Position numbers and translations under genes: made by a program. A DNA stretch of 47,874 bases, from NCBI RefSeq assembly GCF_001005295.1, contig NZ_LBMK01000002.1, positions 1,520,720-1,568,593 on the forward strand. The letters are read 5' to 3'. Of the stretch, positions 9,664 to 17,498 are shown piece after piece. Within the stretch, counting starts at the first letter, position 1. The number at the start of each line of letters is the position of its first letter. The notes beneath the pieces were generated by a model that saw nothing but the letters and a program-made list of their open reading frames with translations, was not told where the DNA came from and searched no databases. Source of the DNA: Streptomyces yangpuensis. Its GTDB lineage: Bacteria > Actinomycetota > Actinomycetes > Streptomycetales > Streptomycetaceae.

Positions 9664-11553
9664 GTGCTCGTCACGCTTTACCGTTCGGGACCGCTCAGGC
9701 AGCGGTTGGCCAAGGGGTACACGGTGATCGGCCGGTCCCGTGACCGGGACCGGTACGGCCTGGAGACCCGGGCGGCGATCACGGATCGGCTGCTGGCCAA
9801 GCCGCCACGCCTCCCCGTCCTGCCCACCGGTGTGCCCTTGACCCTGCGTCCTGTCCCGCGGGCCGCGGCCGCGGTGTGGATCGACACGGGGCAGGTCGTG
9901 CTGCACGACCAGGCCATGCGCAGGGCCGTGGCCGGGGCGTTGGCCGAGGCCGTCGCCGTCCTGGCCGGAGAGACGCAGAAGGCCGGCGGTGTCCTGGTGC
10001 CGAGCGGATGGGTCCCCGGCGGAGGTGACGATCCGGCGGGAGGGCTGTGTGCGGACCTGCATTCCCTTGAGGTGGTCAGTGACGTGCAGCGCGAACTCCT
10101 CTGCAACCTGGTCCGCGAGTACTCGCCTTCCTTGATCTCCCTGACCGCACGCCAGCTCCACGGTCCCGCGTACGCCTCGGCCCGGGGTTCCGCCCGCCTC
10201 TCCCGGGCCACCGACCAGGTCGCGACGCGCTACATCGCCTCCTTCTCCCCTCAGCACCTCGACCGTGTGCGGGCGGGGCTGAAGCGCAACGAGCGGCTGG
10301 CCCGGCTTGAGGCGATGGACGTCAACCCGCTGGGGGAGGCGAGCCTGGCGGCGGAGGGCGACGTGGCCCTCCGCCTCTTCGACGCCCAGATGTCCGTCTC
10401 CTCGGCCATGACCCACGCGCTCGTCGTGCAGGCGATCGCCATGCGGGTCCGGGATCTGGAACGAACGGGCCAGCGGGTGCGCTCCGTCCCGCAGCCTGTA
10501 CTGGAGCGCAACCGCTCACGGGCGATCGCCCACGGCCTGGCGGCTCAGTTCGATGTCGAGCAGCGGTCGTCGGTCGGCGGAGCGGCGAAGTCGAACGGCG
10601 CTCGGGCGAGCACGACCGCCATGGTCACGGCAGGTCAGGCGGCGTCGGCGATGCTCGCCGAACTCCTGCCTTACTTCCGCCAGCTCGACACGCACCCCCG
10701 CGAGCTCTCCCAGATCTTCCTGGGTCTGGAACTCACCGCCGACGCGTCTTGCGACGGCTTCGTGCGCAACGAGAACGACCTTCTCGCCAGGTGGCACGAG
10801 CAGGACACCGGCCTGCTCGCGGCCGACCGGCTGGCGCAGGGGCTGAGGTCACCCGAGTGGCTGATCAAGGACCATGTCAGCGCCGCCAACCTGGAGCGTG
10901 CGGCGGGCAGTACCTCGGCCGCCCGCGTCTGGCTGGCCGGACAGCTGGCCCCCGCACGGGCCGTGCCGGACCGGCAGAACGCCACCGGGACGCCGGGGCA
11001 GCGCCGGCCGGCCGCGGCGGCCAGCCGCCCGGCACCCCGTTCGGACGGACGCCGCGGGTCCCAGGCCGATCTATCCGCCGACCGGCTTCTCGACCTGGTG
11101 GCGGGTGCGGACAGGACACCGGCCGAGATCGTCGAGGCGCTACGCGCGTACTGCCGCTCGGCCACCGAGGCCGACCTCACCCGGCCGTTGCGGCAGCGGG
11201 ACCGCGATGAGGCGAAGGCCCTGCGTCGTGTGCTGCGCCCGCGGCGCGCCCAGCAGGTGAGCTGCGACACCCCGTTATCGTCGTGGGACGAACCCGCGGC
11301 CGGTCGTGCGCTGAACAGCGCAGGTGAGTCGGGTCTCGCGCTCCTGCACTGGGACGTGTCCGAAGCCGACCGTCCGCGGGTACGGGCGGGACTCCGGGCT
11401 CTCGGCCGGCCGCCGGGCGGCGTCAGATCCGTCCTGCTCACCGACACCACGTACACCGGAAAGGCGAGGGAACGCCGCGGCACGGTGGAGCTTCTGCTGG
11501 TCGCACCGGCTGGAGAGGACAGGACCGAGGCCACCGAGGAGGCCACACGATGA
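9664..11553 (+). CDS. Glutamate-cysteine-ligase-like (COOH-NH2 ligase superfamily) protein with extra C-terminal domain
   Basis: This 629-residue protein starts at GTG, with GGAGG at 9648-9652. Two stretches resemble the GCS2/YbdK glutamate-cysteine ligase fold. Residues about 140-185 (LVREYSPSLISLTARQLHG, then AYASARG) correspond to the 'LRPWLPVLLALSANSP...YAS' stretch. Residues about 230-305 (VALRLFDAQMSVSSAM and LERNRSRAIAHGLAAQFD) correspond to the 'VEvRifDa...' and 'ENRWRAARYGLDG' stretch. The canonical N-terminal E-x-E metal-binding segment is not obvious, so the protein may be divergent or inactive. A linker rich in Pro/Arg (about 435-470) leads to a second domain of unknown type. If active, it would ligate an amino group to a carboxylate, perhaps modifying a peptide or protein in the system. 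The gene overlaps the next one through ATGA. Confidence 0.6.
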   Translation: MLVTLYRSGPLRQRLAKGYTVIGRSRDRDRYGLETRAAITDRLLAKPPRLPVLPTGVPLTLRPVPRAAAAVWIDTGQVVLHDQAMRRAVAGALAEAVAVLAGETQKAGGVLVPSGWVPGGGDDPAGGLCADLHSLEVVSDVQRELLCNLVREYSPSLISLTARQLHGPAYASARGSARLSRATDQVATRYIASFSPQHLDRVRAGLKRNERLARLEAMDVNPLGEASLAAEGDVALRLFDAQMSVSSAMTHALVVQAIAMRVRDLERTGQRVRSVPQPVLERNRSRAIAHGLAAQFDVEQRSSVGGAAKSNGARASTTAMVTAGQAASAMLAELLPYFRQLDTHPRELSQIFLGLELTADASCDGFVRNENDLLARWHEQDTGLLAADRLAQGLRSPEWLIKDHVSAANLERAAGSTSAARVWLAGQLAPARAVPDRQNATGTPGQRRPAAAASRPAPRSDGRRGSQADLSADRLLDLVAGADRTPAEIVEALRAYCRSATEADLTRPLRQRDRDEAKALRRVLRPRRAQQVSCDTPLSSWDEPAAGRALNSAGESGLALLHWDVSEADRPRVRAGLRALGRPPGGVRSVLLTDTTYTGKARERRGTVELLLVAPAGEDRTEATEEATR

Positions 11554-12851
11554 CCACGGCACATGTTGCGGCCGCCGTGCCCGTCATGCTGGATCTGCGC
11601 GCCCACCGGAAGGTGCCCGGATCGCCCGGTGGCTACATGGCGTTGTGGGAGCTGCTGGAGCCCGTCCTGGTGACGCTCGACCCCCGGTCGGGACCGCGGG
11701 TGCGGCTTGACCTCGGGGAGGAGGGGGAGGTCGGGGTCTGGTTCCTCAGTCCGGCTACGGCGCCCGTACCCTTCAGCTCGGCGACCCCCTTCGCCGTACG
11801 CGGAGTTTTGGAGCCGCCGAGGGTCAGGTACGTCTGCGACACGTGCCGGGCCTCCGGAACGACCACCTACGCCCCGTTCACCTGCACCGGCTGCGGCACC
11901 AAGGAGAGGCCCGGCCGGGTGTGCGACGCTCACGCGGTCTTCCTGGAAGGCAGCCTCCGGGCGTCCTGCGTCCGGCACGAACCCACCTGCCGGTGTGGCC
12001 GGCCGGGCCGCGTCTGGTGCGGGGGCCCGCGCTGTCGTTCTGGGCGGGCGTGGTGCGACGACCACCTCGTTCCGCACCCCGGGGATGCCTCGCTGGCCTA
12101 CTGCGTGGACTGCCACACCGATCGCTTCCCCGACTGTGAACAGCCCGGTTGCCCGGCCACGGGTCACATCCGCTGCGAGCACCTCGGCCTGGATGACGCG
12201 CGCGCCTGCGGCCGTCGCGTCTGTGGCGAGCACGTAATGCGGTGGCAGATCTACGGAGCGCGGAGCAAGGGGCTCGCGCTGTGCGCCCGGCACCACAGGG
12301 ACTTGCGCGGTTCCGCTCCCGAGGCCCTGGTCGCCCTCGTCGTGGCGGGTACCGCGGCGCGTTCCCAGGCTCGCCGTGGCAACCGGTCCGGCGGACGCAG
12401 GGCGGCGTTCCTGCCGCGGATCGGCATCGTCCGGCACATCTTCATCAACACCTGCCAGCGCGTCCTCGACATGGGGGCCGTTGACGCCCTGTTCGTACGG
12501 CTCCAGGACGATCTGCGGCGCCGCGGCGGCCGGGACGGCGGCAACCTCGTACAGACAGCTCTGCGCCTGCTCGACGAACAGGCGGCGTCGCGCCGCGAGG
12601 ACGTGCAGCGGTTCCGCGACAGCCACGAAGAAGGACGGGGGCACTTCGCACGGCTGCGGACGCTGCTGCAGCAGTCCGGAAAGCACGAGCTCGCGGATGC
12701 CGTCAGGTTCTCCGACTACAGGCGCAAGAGCAACATCCTCTTCGTACGAGTCCCCCAGGAAATGCGCAGCCGGTTCATCGGCACCGGCGGCGCGGTGGTG
12801 CAGGAACTGCGGACGCGGCTCGGTATCAACATCCAATTGGAGCGGGAATGA
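11550..12851 (+). CDS. Cys/His zinc-cluster protein with C-terminal KH-like motif
   Basis: This 433-residue protein starts at ATG inside the previous stop (ATGA). Residues 96-249 hold over twenty Cys and His in paired spacings: CDTC (96-99), CTGC (112-115), CRCG (147-150), CVDC (185-188), CEQPGC (196-201), CARHH (245-249). This suggests several zinc sites of treble-clef or B-box-like type. A basic linker and a helical region follow. The last 40 residues (NILFVRVP, then FIGTGGAVVQELRTRLGINI) match a type I KH core with its G-x-x-G loop at 411-414. KH domains bind single-stranded RNA or DNA. The combination suggests a nucleic-acid sensor or adaptor for the vWA-HEPN-like protein encoded next, again coupled by ATGA. 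The KH call is moderate because only the minimal core is present. Confidence 0.65.
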   Translation: MTTAHVAAAVPVMLDLRAHRKVPGSPGGYMALWELLEPVLVTLDPRSGPRVRLDLGEEGEVGVWFLSPATAPVPFSSATPFAVRGVLEPPRVRYVCDTCRASGTTTYAPFTCTGCGTKERPGRVCDAHAVFLEGSLRASCVRHEPTCRCGRPGRVWCGGPRCRSGRAWCDDHLVPHPGDASLAYCVDCHTDRFPDCEQPGCPATGHIRCEHLGLDDARACGRRVCGEHVMRWQIYGARSKGLALCARHHRDLRGSAPEALVALVVAGTAARSQARRGNRSGGRRAAFLPRIGIVRHIFINTCQRVLDMGAVDALFVRLQDDLRRRGGRDGGNLVQTALRLLDEQAASRREDVQRFRDSHEEGRGHFARLRTLLQQSGKHELADAVRFSDYRRKSNILFVRVPQEMRSRFIGTGGAVVQELRTRLGINIQLERE

Positions 12852-14854
12852 GTCTCCCCGGTTTTGCGCCGGACAACACGCGGCTGATCACGGCGACCGG
12901 GCAGGGGCTCGTGGCAGGCAACCGGCTGGCCCTGTCCACGCGCCGGCTCCCGGCGGAGACCGCGGGTGTGCTCCTGGCGCGCGGCGTCGGCTCCGACCGG
13001 TCCGTGGCCGTACGGCTGGTCCCCGTCCCCCAGCTGCCCGAGGACATACTGGTCGTTCCGGAACAGCTGGCCCTGGAGTACGGGCTGGCGGAGGCGCCGT
13101 GGAAACTGAGGCCCGTGGAAGCGGCGGTGCCGGCGACGGTGGAGCTGGAGTCACCGGCCGAACTCTCCCTGGACGAGGCCACCCGACGCGTACAGAACTC
13201 GACGCTGCTGTCCGGCCATGTCTTCGTACATGGGGACGGTCAGGGACACGCGGACGAGTGGATCGACATCGACGGGCACCCCTTCCGGGTGCGCTCCGTT
13301 GCCGATCGGTCCGGTCAGGCGCTGAACGGACTGGTCAGCATCGGCGCGCAGACGAGGATCAGCGTGTTCGCCCCGGGGGTGCGGAGCGCTGTCGACATCG
13401 TGGTGCTGGCCGACTGCAGCGGCTCCATGGGGGCCAACGACATCCCCGATGCGCGGGAAGGCTTCCGCATCCGGAGGGATCTCCGGGTGACCCGGATGGA
13501 AGCACTCAAGAGGGCCCTGCGCACCATGATCGACGCGCGGGCTCAGGTGGACGGCCTGGTCACGCGGTTCGCCCTCGTGCGGTTCGACCTCACCACCCAG
13601 GTGCTCTTCCCCGGCCGGGACGGCATGGCCGAGGTGACGACCGCTCCCGGCGACCGGAGTCTGGAGCAGCTGCGTGGCGCCGTCACCTTACTCAAACACG
13701 GTGATCAGCCCACCGACATCGGAAAGGCCCTGCACCGGGCCGGAGAACTGCTCTACCGGCACGGAGTCCCCGACAACGACAAGCTCATCGTCCTCGTGAG
13801 CGACGGTGCGCACTGGGCGCCGATGAGCGAGGACCGCAGCGGTGAGTCGGTCTTCGGTACGGAGGACCCGGTGTCAACGATGGAGGAACTCCACACCGAG
13901 CTCGGTATTCGGCTCCACGCGGTGGGGATCAGCGACCAGACGCTCTTCGGCCGTTGGTGGGAGGACTACTGCAAGCAGCAGAAGGCACGTGTCGAGCCGC
14001 CCCAGCACCTGGTCCCCAACCACGAACTGCTCCAGCAGCTGACCGACGTCGCCGGCGGCGACCGGCACCGCATCGGCGGGGTGGAAGTGCTGGAGGAGTA
14101 CTTTGCGGAGCTGGGCAGCGGCGTCGTCAGGTCGGTCGGCTCCCCGGCGCAGAGACGGCTGCCCGCGCTGCAGCTCGACCTCGGCGCCGTCGCCGCCGCG
14201 CCCGGCCGGCCGATGGTCGACCCCTCCCGGCGGGAGCGCTGGGAGGCGCGGGTGGAGACCGTCCTCGGGCTCTACTCGGAGATCTGCGCGGCGTCGGTGC
14301 CCCGGCTCGGTTACGCGCTGTTCGACGCGGCGCCGCCGGTGGATCTGCAGCGGCTGCGCCGGATCACCATGAGCCACATGGACTTCACCGCTTGGCTGGC
14401 GGCCGCCGACAAGGTGTTCCACGAGCGCATCCACACATCCGTCCGTTTCCCCAAGCAGGACCCGAAGTACGTGGCGAAACTCCCCTTGCCCGCCCTCGCG
14501 GAGCCTTTGTGGGACGGGCGGTTGGGAGAAGTACACGGATTGCGCAACTTCTTCCTCCACAACCCGGAACACGAGAAGCGGACGGAGGAGAAGAACCGCC
14601 AGGTCGGCGAAGTGCTCTTGAAACACACGGGGATGTACGCAGTGGGCGAGGAGGACGCCGAGGGCTGGCAGCGGCTACAGGGAGGCCTCCTCGGCAACCT
14701 GGAGGGGATGCTGAGCGAAGTCCTCGAACTGCTGGTCTCCCCGCCGCCCGGCCAGGGGGAGCCCGCTCCCTCGCGCGTCGTGTCGGCCGCCCCTGCCGCC
14801 CAGGCATCCTCCGTGCCAACGAGCGTACTCGGTGTCGTACAGCAGGGCTGGTGA
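12848..14854 (+). CDS. vWA protein with putative Cdc48-N-like N-terminus and putative HEPN RNase C-terminus
   Basis: This 668-residue protein is the last gene of the operon. Residues 1-160 resemble the double-psi barrel plus second lobe of Cdc48/VAT N-domains, a moderate call from pattern only. Residues 182-425 form a vWA domain with a complete MIDAS: D189-C-S191-G-S193, T289 and D319 (LVSDGAH). The alpha-helical C-terminus carries R566-N-F-F-L-H571, an R-x4-H motif characteristic of HEPN ribonucleases, in a setting (LRNFFLHN) like Swt1/RNase LS-type HEPN domains. A disordered Pro/Ala tail ends the protein. vWA domains mediate metal-dependent partner binding and HEPN domains are common toxic effectors, so I infer a regulated RNase effector. 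The active residues need structural support. A strong hairpin follows the stop. Confidence 0.75.
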   Translation: MSLPGFAPDNTRLITATGQGLVAGNRLALSTRRLPAETAGVLLARGVGSDRSVAVRLVPVPQLPEDILVVPEQLALEYGLAEAPWKLRPVEAAVPATVELESPAELSLDEATRRVQNSTLLSGHVFVHGDGQGHADEWIDIDGHPFRVRSVADRSGQALNGLVSIGAQTRISVFAPGVRSAVDIVVLADCSGSMGANDIPDAREGFRIRRDLRVTRMEALKRALRTMIDARAQVDGLVTRFALVRFDLTTQVLFPGRDGMAEVTTAPGDRSLEQLRGAVTLLKHGDQPTDIGKALHRAGELLYRHGVPDNDKLIVLVSDGAHWAPMSEDRSGESVFGTEDPVSTMEELHTELGIRLHAVGISDQTLFGRWWEDYCKQQKARVEPPQHLVPNHELLQQLTDVAGGDRHRIGGVEVLEEYFAELGSGVVRSVGSPAQRRLPALQLDLGAVAAAPGRPMVDPSRRERWEARVETVLGLYSEICAASVPRLGYALFDAAPPVDLQRLRRITMSHMDFTAWLAAADKVFHERIHTSVRFPKQDPKYVAKLPLPALAEPLWDGRLGEVHGLRNFFLHNPEHEKRTEEKNRQVGEVLLKHTGMYAVGEEDAEGWQRLQGGLLGNLEGMLSEVLELLVSPPPGQGEPAPSRVVSAAPAAQASSVPTSVLGVVQQGW

Positions 14855-14878
14855 CTTGACCGACCGCCACCGGTCAAG
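14855..14878. terminator. Bidirectional terminator hairpin
   Basis: CTTGACCG (14855-14862) and CGGTCAAG (14871-14878) form a perfect 8-bp stem with an 8-base loop. It sits exactly between the convergent stops of the vWA gene (14854) and the hypothetical gene (14888), so it can serve both strands. Confidence 0.65.
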
Positions 14879-14887
14879 CGGACTCGC

Positions 14888-15793
14888 CTATGCTCGCTGC
14901 CGGAACAGCGCCACGACCCAACGCAGGAGCCGCCGCCACGTCGACCGTCCGTCTCCCGCGCCGAGCACGGGAGACGTCGCGGCGGTCTCGTGCTGTGCCC
15001 GCTCCGTCCTCCTCAGTCGCCTGGCGTGGTACAACTCCCTGTCCGCTGCCACCTTGTACGAGGTGTACTGCAGGACTCGGGCCACCTCCTCGTCCATCCG
15101 GGCAGTCGTGTGACCGTACGGAAGGACAGCGGTCGCGGAGCGGAGCAGCTCAGCGTCCCTGCCTCGCTGTTTCTGACGCAGCTGCCGGAGGATGTCCGGC
15201 AGGCATCCGGGACGCCTTTCCACGGCGGCGAAGAGCACCGCGACGGCGCAGTGTTGCAGGCTGCGCACGCGGAGATGGTCGTAGAGGTCCAGCGCCCCGT
15301 CGAGGTCTTCGGCGGCCTGTTGGACGGTCGATACGAGCAGTTGACGGTCCCGCCGGGCCCGAAGGTTCTTCATGACCTTCGCGGTCCGCGCGGGCCCGCT
15401 TCTGAAGAGTCGCGAGATGTCACGCCGCAGCAGTTTCCGGTTGCCCTCCCGCATGACGCTCCGCAGGTGCTCCGCCTGGCCGATGGCCGAGCCCGGAAGG
15501 GGTGTGCGATGGACGGGCACGCTCGAAGGTGCCTTGGGTGCGCGCGGGCGCGGCGTCTGCTTCTTCGGGCGGACGCCTTCCGTCTGCTGCTGGAGTGGTC
15601 TGCCCGGTGGGAGCGGTTTCTCCTGCGGGGGCTGGATCTTCGGCGGCGTCGGCACCTCGGCACAGGGCCGGGGGCCCGGCGACGCGGGCGTGGCGGGCGA
15701 GCCGCCGCCCGACGGCGTGGCTCCGCGCTCGACGGGCAGGATGATTCTGTCCACCGGGTGCTGCGTTCCAGACTTCCGCGGCTTTCGCGCCAT
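14888..15793 (-). CDS. Hypothetical basic protein
   Basis: This 301-residue protein starts at ATG 15793 with GGAAGGA nine bases upstream; the longer frame from 15925 lacks such a site. Residues 1-110 are Pro/Arg/Lys-rich and look disordered. Residues about 115-250 are predicted mainly helical (LLRRDISRLFRSG, DLDGALDLYDHLRV, CLPDILRQLRQKQRG) and carry the conserved-looking core. The C-terminus is strongly basic and ends with a Trp-rich amphipathic segment. I do not recognise the family. It converges on the four-gene operon and shares its terminator, so functional linkage is not implied. Confidence 0.6.
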   Translation of the reverse strand: MARKPRKSGTQHPVDRIILPVERGATPSGGGSPATPASPGPRPCAEVPTPPKIQPPQEKPLPPGRPLQQQTEGVRPKKQTPRPRAPKAPSSVPVHRTPLPGSAIGQAEHLRSVMREGNRKLLRRDISRLFRSGPARTAKVMKNLRARRDRQLLVSTVQQAAEDLDGALDLYDHLRVRSLQHCAVAVLFAAVERRPGCLPDILRQLRQKQRGRDAELLRSATAVLPYGHTTARMDEEVARVLQYTSYKVAADRELYHARRLRRTERAQHETAATSPVLGAGDGRSTWRRLLRWVVALFRQRA

Positions 15794-15909
15794 GAAGCCT
15801 CGTCCTTCCCGTTCCGTTCCGAAGGTCGCTGCCGTGCACCCCTCATGATGCCCAAGAGAGCCCACGGGTGAGATGGGGTTGCTGCCGCGGTGCGGCGCCG
15901 GCTGTCGCG

Positions 15910-16056
15910 CCTGGAGCGCGGCCACCAGGCGCCGTCCAGGAGCCCTTGGCGGGACTGTGTGGTCTCCAGCCGGAGCAGGGCGGCGCCCGGCTTGACCGCT
16001 TGGTGGATCGCGTTCGGGAGGAGCTTCAAAGGGGCGGGCTTGTCGGATTCGGCCAT
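15910..16056 (-). pseudogene. Truncated DUF5994-family gene, N-terminal fragment
   Basis: From ATG 16056 the frame reads MAESDKPAPL, then LRLETTQSRQGLLDGAWWPRSR. The GLLDGAWWPRSR signature is the start of DUF5994 proteins and is nearly identical to the intact copy encoded at 18517-19068 (GLLDGAWWPRSRDL). After that signature the frame leaves the family and runs through the promoter region of the 15793 gene. About two thirds of the protein is missing, consistent with a deletion. It may still be translated as a short peptide with an unrelated tail. Confidence 0.7.
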
Positions 16057-16261
16057 GGTGATTCCGCCTGTCTCACGGTGCGACGGCACCCCGTTCGACG
16101 GCCGGCAGTGGCGTCGAAAGGGCTGTTGAGCCGGGAACGTCTCCGCCGTTTCACGGTACTCCGGCCACCCTCGCGGTGCGGTGAGGACAACCGACTGCGC
16201 CGCTCTCGCCGCCCGCGCCGGAAAAATACCTGGTCAGAAGCGGCTTTGTGGATCGCGAACC

Positions 16262-16374
16262 GGAGTACGGTGAAGAGACCGGGAGCATTTCGCACACCCG
16301 CTCCCACGCGGACGTCGTTTCCGGCGATCACTGCACCGGGCCGTTCACGAACGGCCCGGGGACGGGTCCGCGAC
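16262..16374 (+). ncRNA. Candidate structured 5' leader, copy 1 (upstream of a broken DUF5994 gene)
   Basis: This leader aligns along its length with 18401-18516. The core CCCACGCGGACGTCGTTTCC and the following GGCGATCA are identical in both. Within the core CGTCG-TTTC-CGGCG can pair, with one G-U. Downstream a 10-bp perfect hairpin (16336-16345 with 16350-16359, loop CACG) occupies the position of a 6-bp hairpin of different sequence in copy 2. Both are followed by a conserved CGGG-AC-G-GTCCGCGA segment abutting the start codon. Preserved pairing despite sequence change suggests a cis-regulatory RNA. Function and ligand are unknown. Confidence 0.5.
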
Positions 16375-16445
16375 GTGACCACGAGGACCCCGACAAGCTG
16401 ATCCTGCTCTCCGCCCTGCCGCTGCCCGGACACGGCCGGAGGTGA
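16375..16445 (+). pseudogene. Internally deleted DUF5994 gene remnant
   Basis: The GTG at 16375 corresponds to the ATG of the intact DUF5994 gene (GTGACCAC versus ATGACCAC, both straight after the conserved leader). The frame stops after eight codons at 16399-16401. In the +2 frame the sequence reads DPDKLILLSA from 16389, matching SDKLILLSY in the middle of the intact protein. The gene has therefore lost most of its coding region and is out of frame. Confidence 0.65.
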
Positions 16446-16450
16446 GCTCC

Positions 16451-16738
16451 GTGGAGACCGTCGTCCTCATCGCGGTGATCATCCTCGTGATCGGCATCGG
16501 AATGCGCTGGCTCCACCTGCTGAACCCCAGCGCGCCGCACGGATCGAGGCCTACCGCTTCAGTGACCCCCTGTCGAGGCCGCCCGGCCTGCCGGACGACA
16601 CCGGTCGTCGAGCCCACCACGCGAGTGCCGACCGGTGAGGAACGGACCTTCCTCCGACCGGGGGCAGCGGTCGGGGCGCCTCGGCGCCCCGACCCGCCGT
16701 CCTCCTCACCCGCCCTGCAGGGAACCACGCCCATGTGA
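16451..16738 (+). CDS. Small single-span membrane protein
   Basis: This 95-residue protein starts at GTG 16451, with GGAGG at 16438-16442 at ideal spacing; the upstream GTG at 16442 would overlap the ribosome site. Residues 2-18 (ETVVLIAVIILVIGIGM) form one hydrophobic helix, followed by a Pro/Arg/Thr-rich, probably cytoplasmic, disordered tail. No domain recognised. Its stop overlaps the next start (GTGA), so the two are likely coupled. Confidence 0.5.
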   Translation: METVVLIAVIILVIGIGMRWLHLLNPSAPHGSRPTASVTPCRGRPACRTTPVVEPTTRVPTGEERTFLRPGAAVGAPRRPDPPSSSPALQGTTPM

Positions 16739-17001
16739 AGTACATCGAGACCCAGACACTGCCCTCGCTCGGGCACGCCGAGGTCCGGATCATCGCGCAC
16801 ACTCCAGAAGCCGCCCGAGCGGTCGCGGAGGCGCTCCGCCGCTGTTTAGCAGGCGCGGAACAGCGCAGCTACCCCGCCCTTGACGGCAACACCAGCCTCC
16901 ACCTCACCGTGGACACGGCGACACCCGCGGGCTTGGGCCGCTCCCGGCCTGCCGCCATCAGGCCCTCCGTCGGCACCGGCGCACACTCCGACGAGATCTG
17001 A
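16735..17001 (+). CDS. Small hypothetical protein
   Basis: This 88-residue protein has a GTG start overlapping the upstream stop. Residues 1-62 look folded with a beta-alpha-beta pattern (HAEVRIIAHTPEAARAVAEALRRCL, split around a helix, then TSLHLTVDTA), a small ferredoxin-like arrangement seen in many short streptomycete proteins. The tail is disordered. No function can be assigned. The next gene follows 54 bp downstream and has its own ribosome site. Confidence 0.5.
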   Translation: MKYIETQTLPSLGHAEVRIIAHTPEAARAVAEALRRCLAGAEQRSYPALDGNTSLHLTVDTATPAGLGRSRPAAIRPSVGTGAHSDEI

Positions 17002-17055
17002 GAAGCCCCGACCGGCACCGGAGCCCACCCCACCCGCACACGAAAGGACGCGGTC

Positions 17056-17340
17056 GTGGTCACACTGCACGAACGCAAGACCTACCGCGACCAGGTGCTC
17101 CAAGTCCTGCACGAAGCCGTCGAGGGCAACCGCCTTCTCGGCATCACCGGAGCACAGCTGCGGCGCGACCTCCACGTACCGGAACCGGCCCTGGCCGCCG
17201 CCTGCACCTACCTGGCGGGCGAAGGACTGATCACCGTCGACCGGGAACCCGGCAACACCCCGGCGATGGTCACCCTCACCCACGAGGGAATCCGGCGCAT
17301 GGAGGCCGAGGAGGAGGGGACGGCCAAGGGCCCGGCCTGA
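17056..17340 (+). CDS. Small winged-helix-like DNA-binding protein
   Basis: This 94-residue protein starts at GTG with GAAAGGA 9-15 bases upstream. The pattern is that of a winged helix: RDQVLQVLHEAVEGN, LLGITGAQLRRDLHVPEPALAAA, YLAGEGLIT, a wing (VDREPGNTPAMVTLT) and HEGIRRMEAEEE. The closing 'T.eGi..ve' is typical of PadR/MarR-like wings. It probably acts as a local transcription regulator. It precedes the phosphatase-like gene, but the 158-bp gap argues against strict coupling. Confidence 0.6.
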   Translation: MVTLHERKTYRDQVLQVLHEAVEGNRLLGITGAQLRRDLHVPEPALAAACTYLAGEGLITVDREPGNTPAMVTLTHEGIRRMEAEEEGTAKGPA

Positions 17341-17498
17341 TCCGGGGCAGCACACCTGGATGCGGGCGAACTTCAACCCGCCATCGCCCTTCAGGCCGGC
17401 GGCAGTGGACGGCACAGCGGCACCTCGCGGCGGCAGAGCCCCGCCGCGGCTGCCGTCCTCCGCTCCGTGAGGGAGCCCCAGGTCAGCGACGGGCTGGC

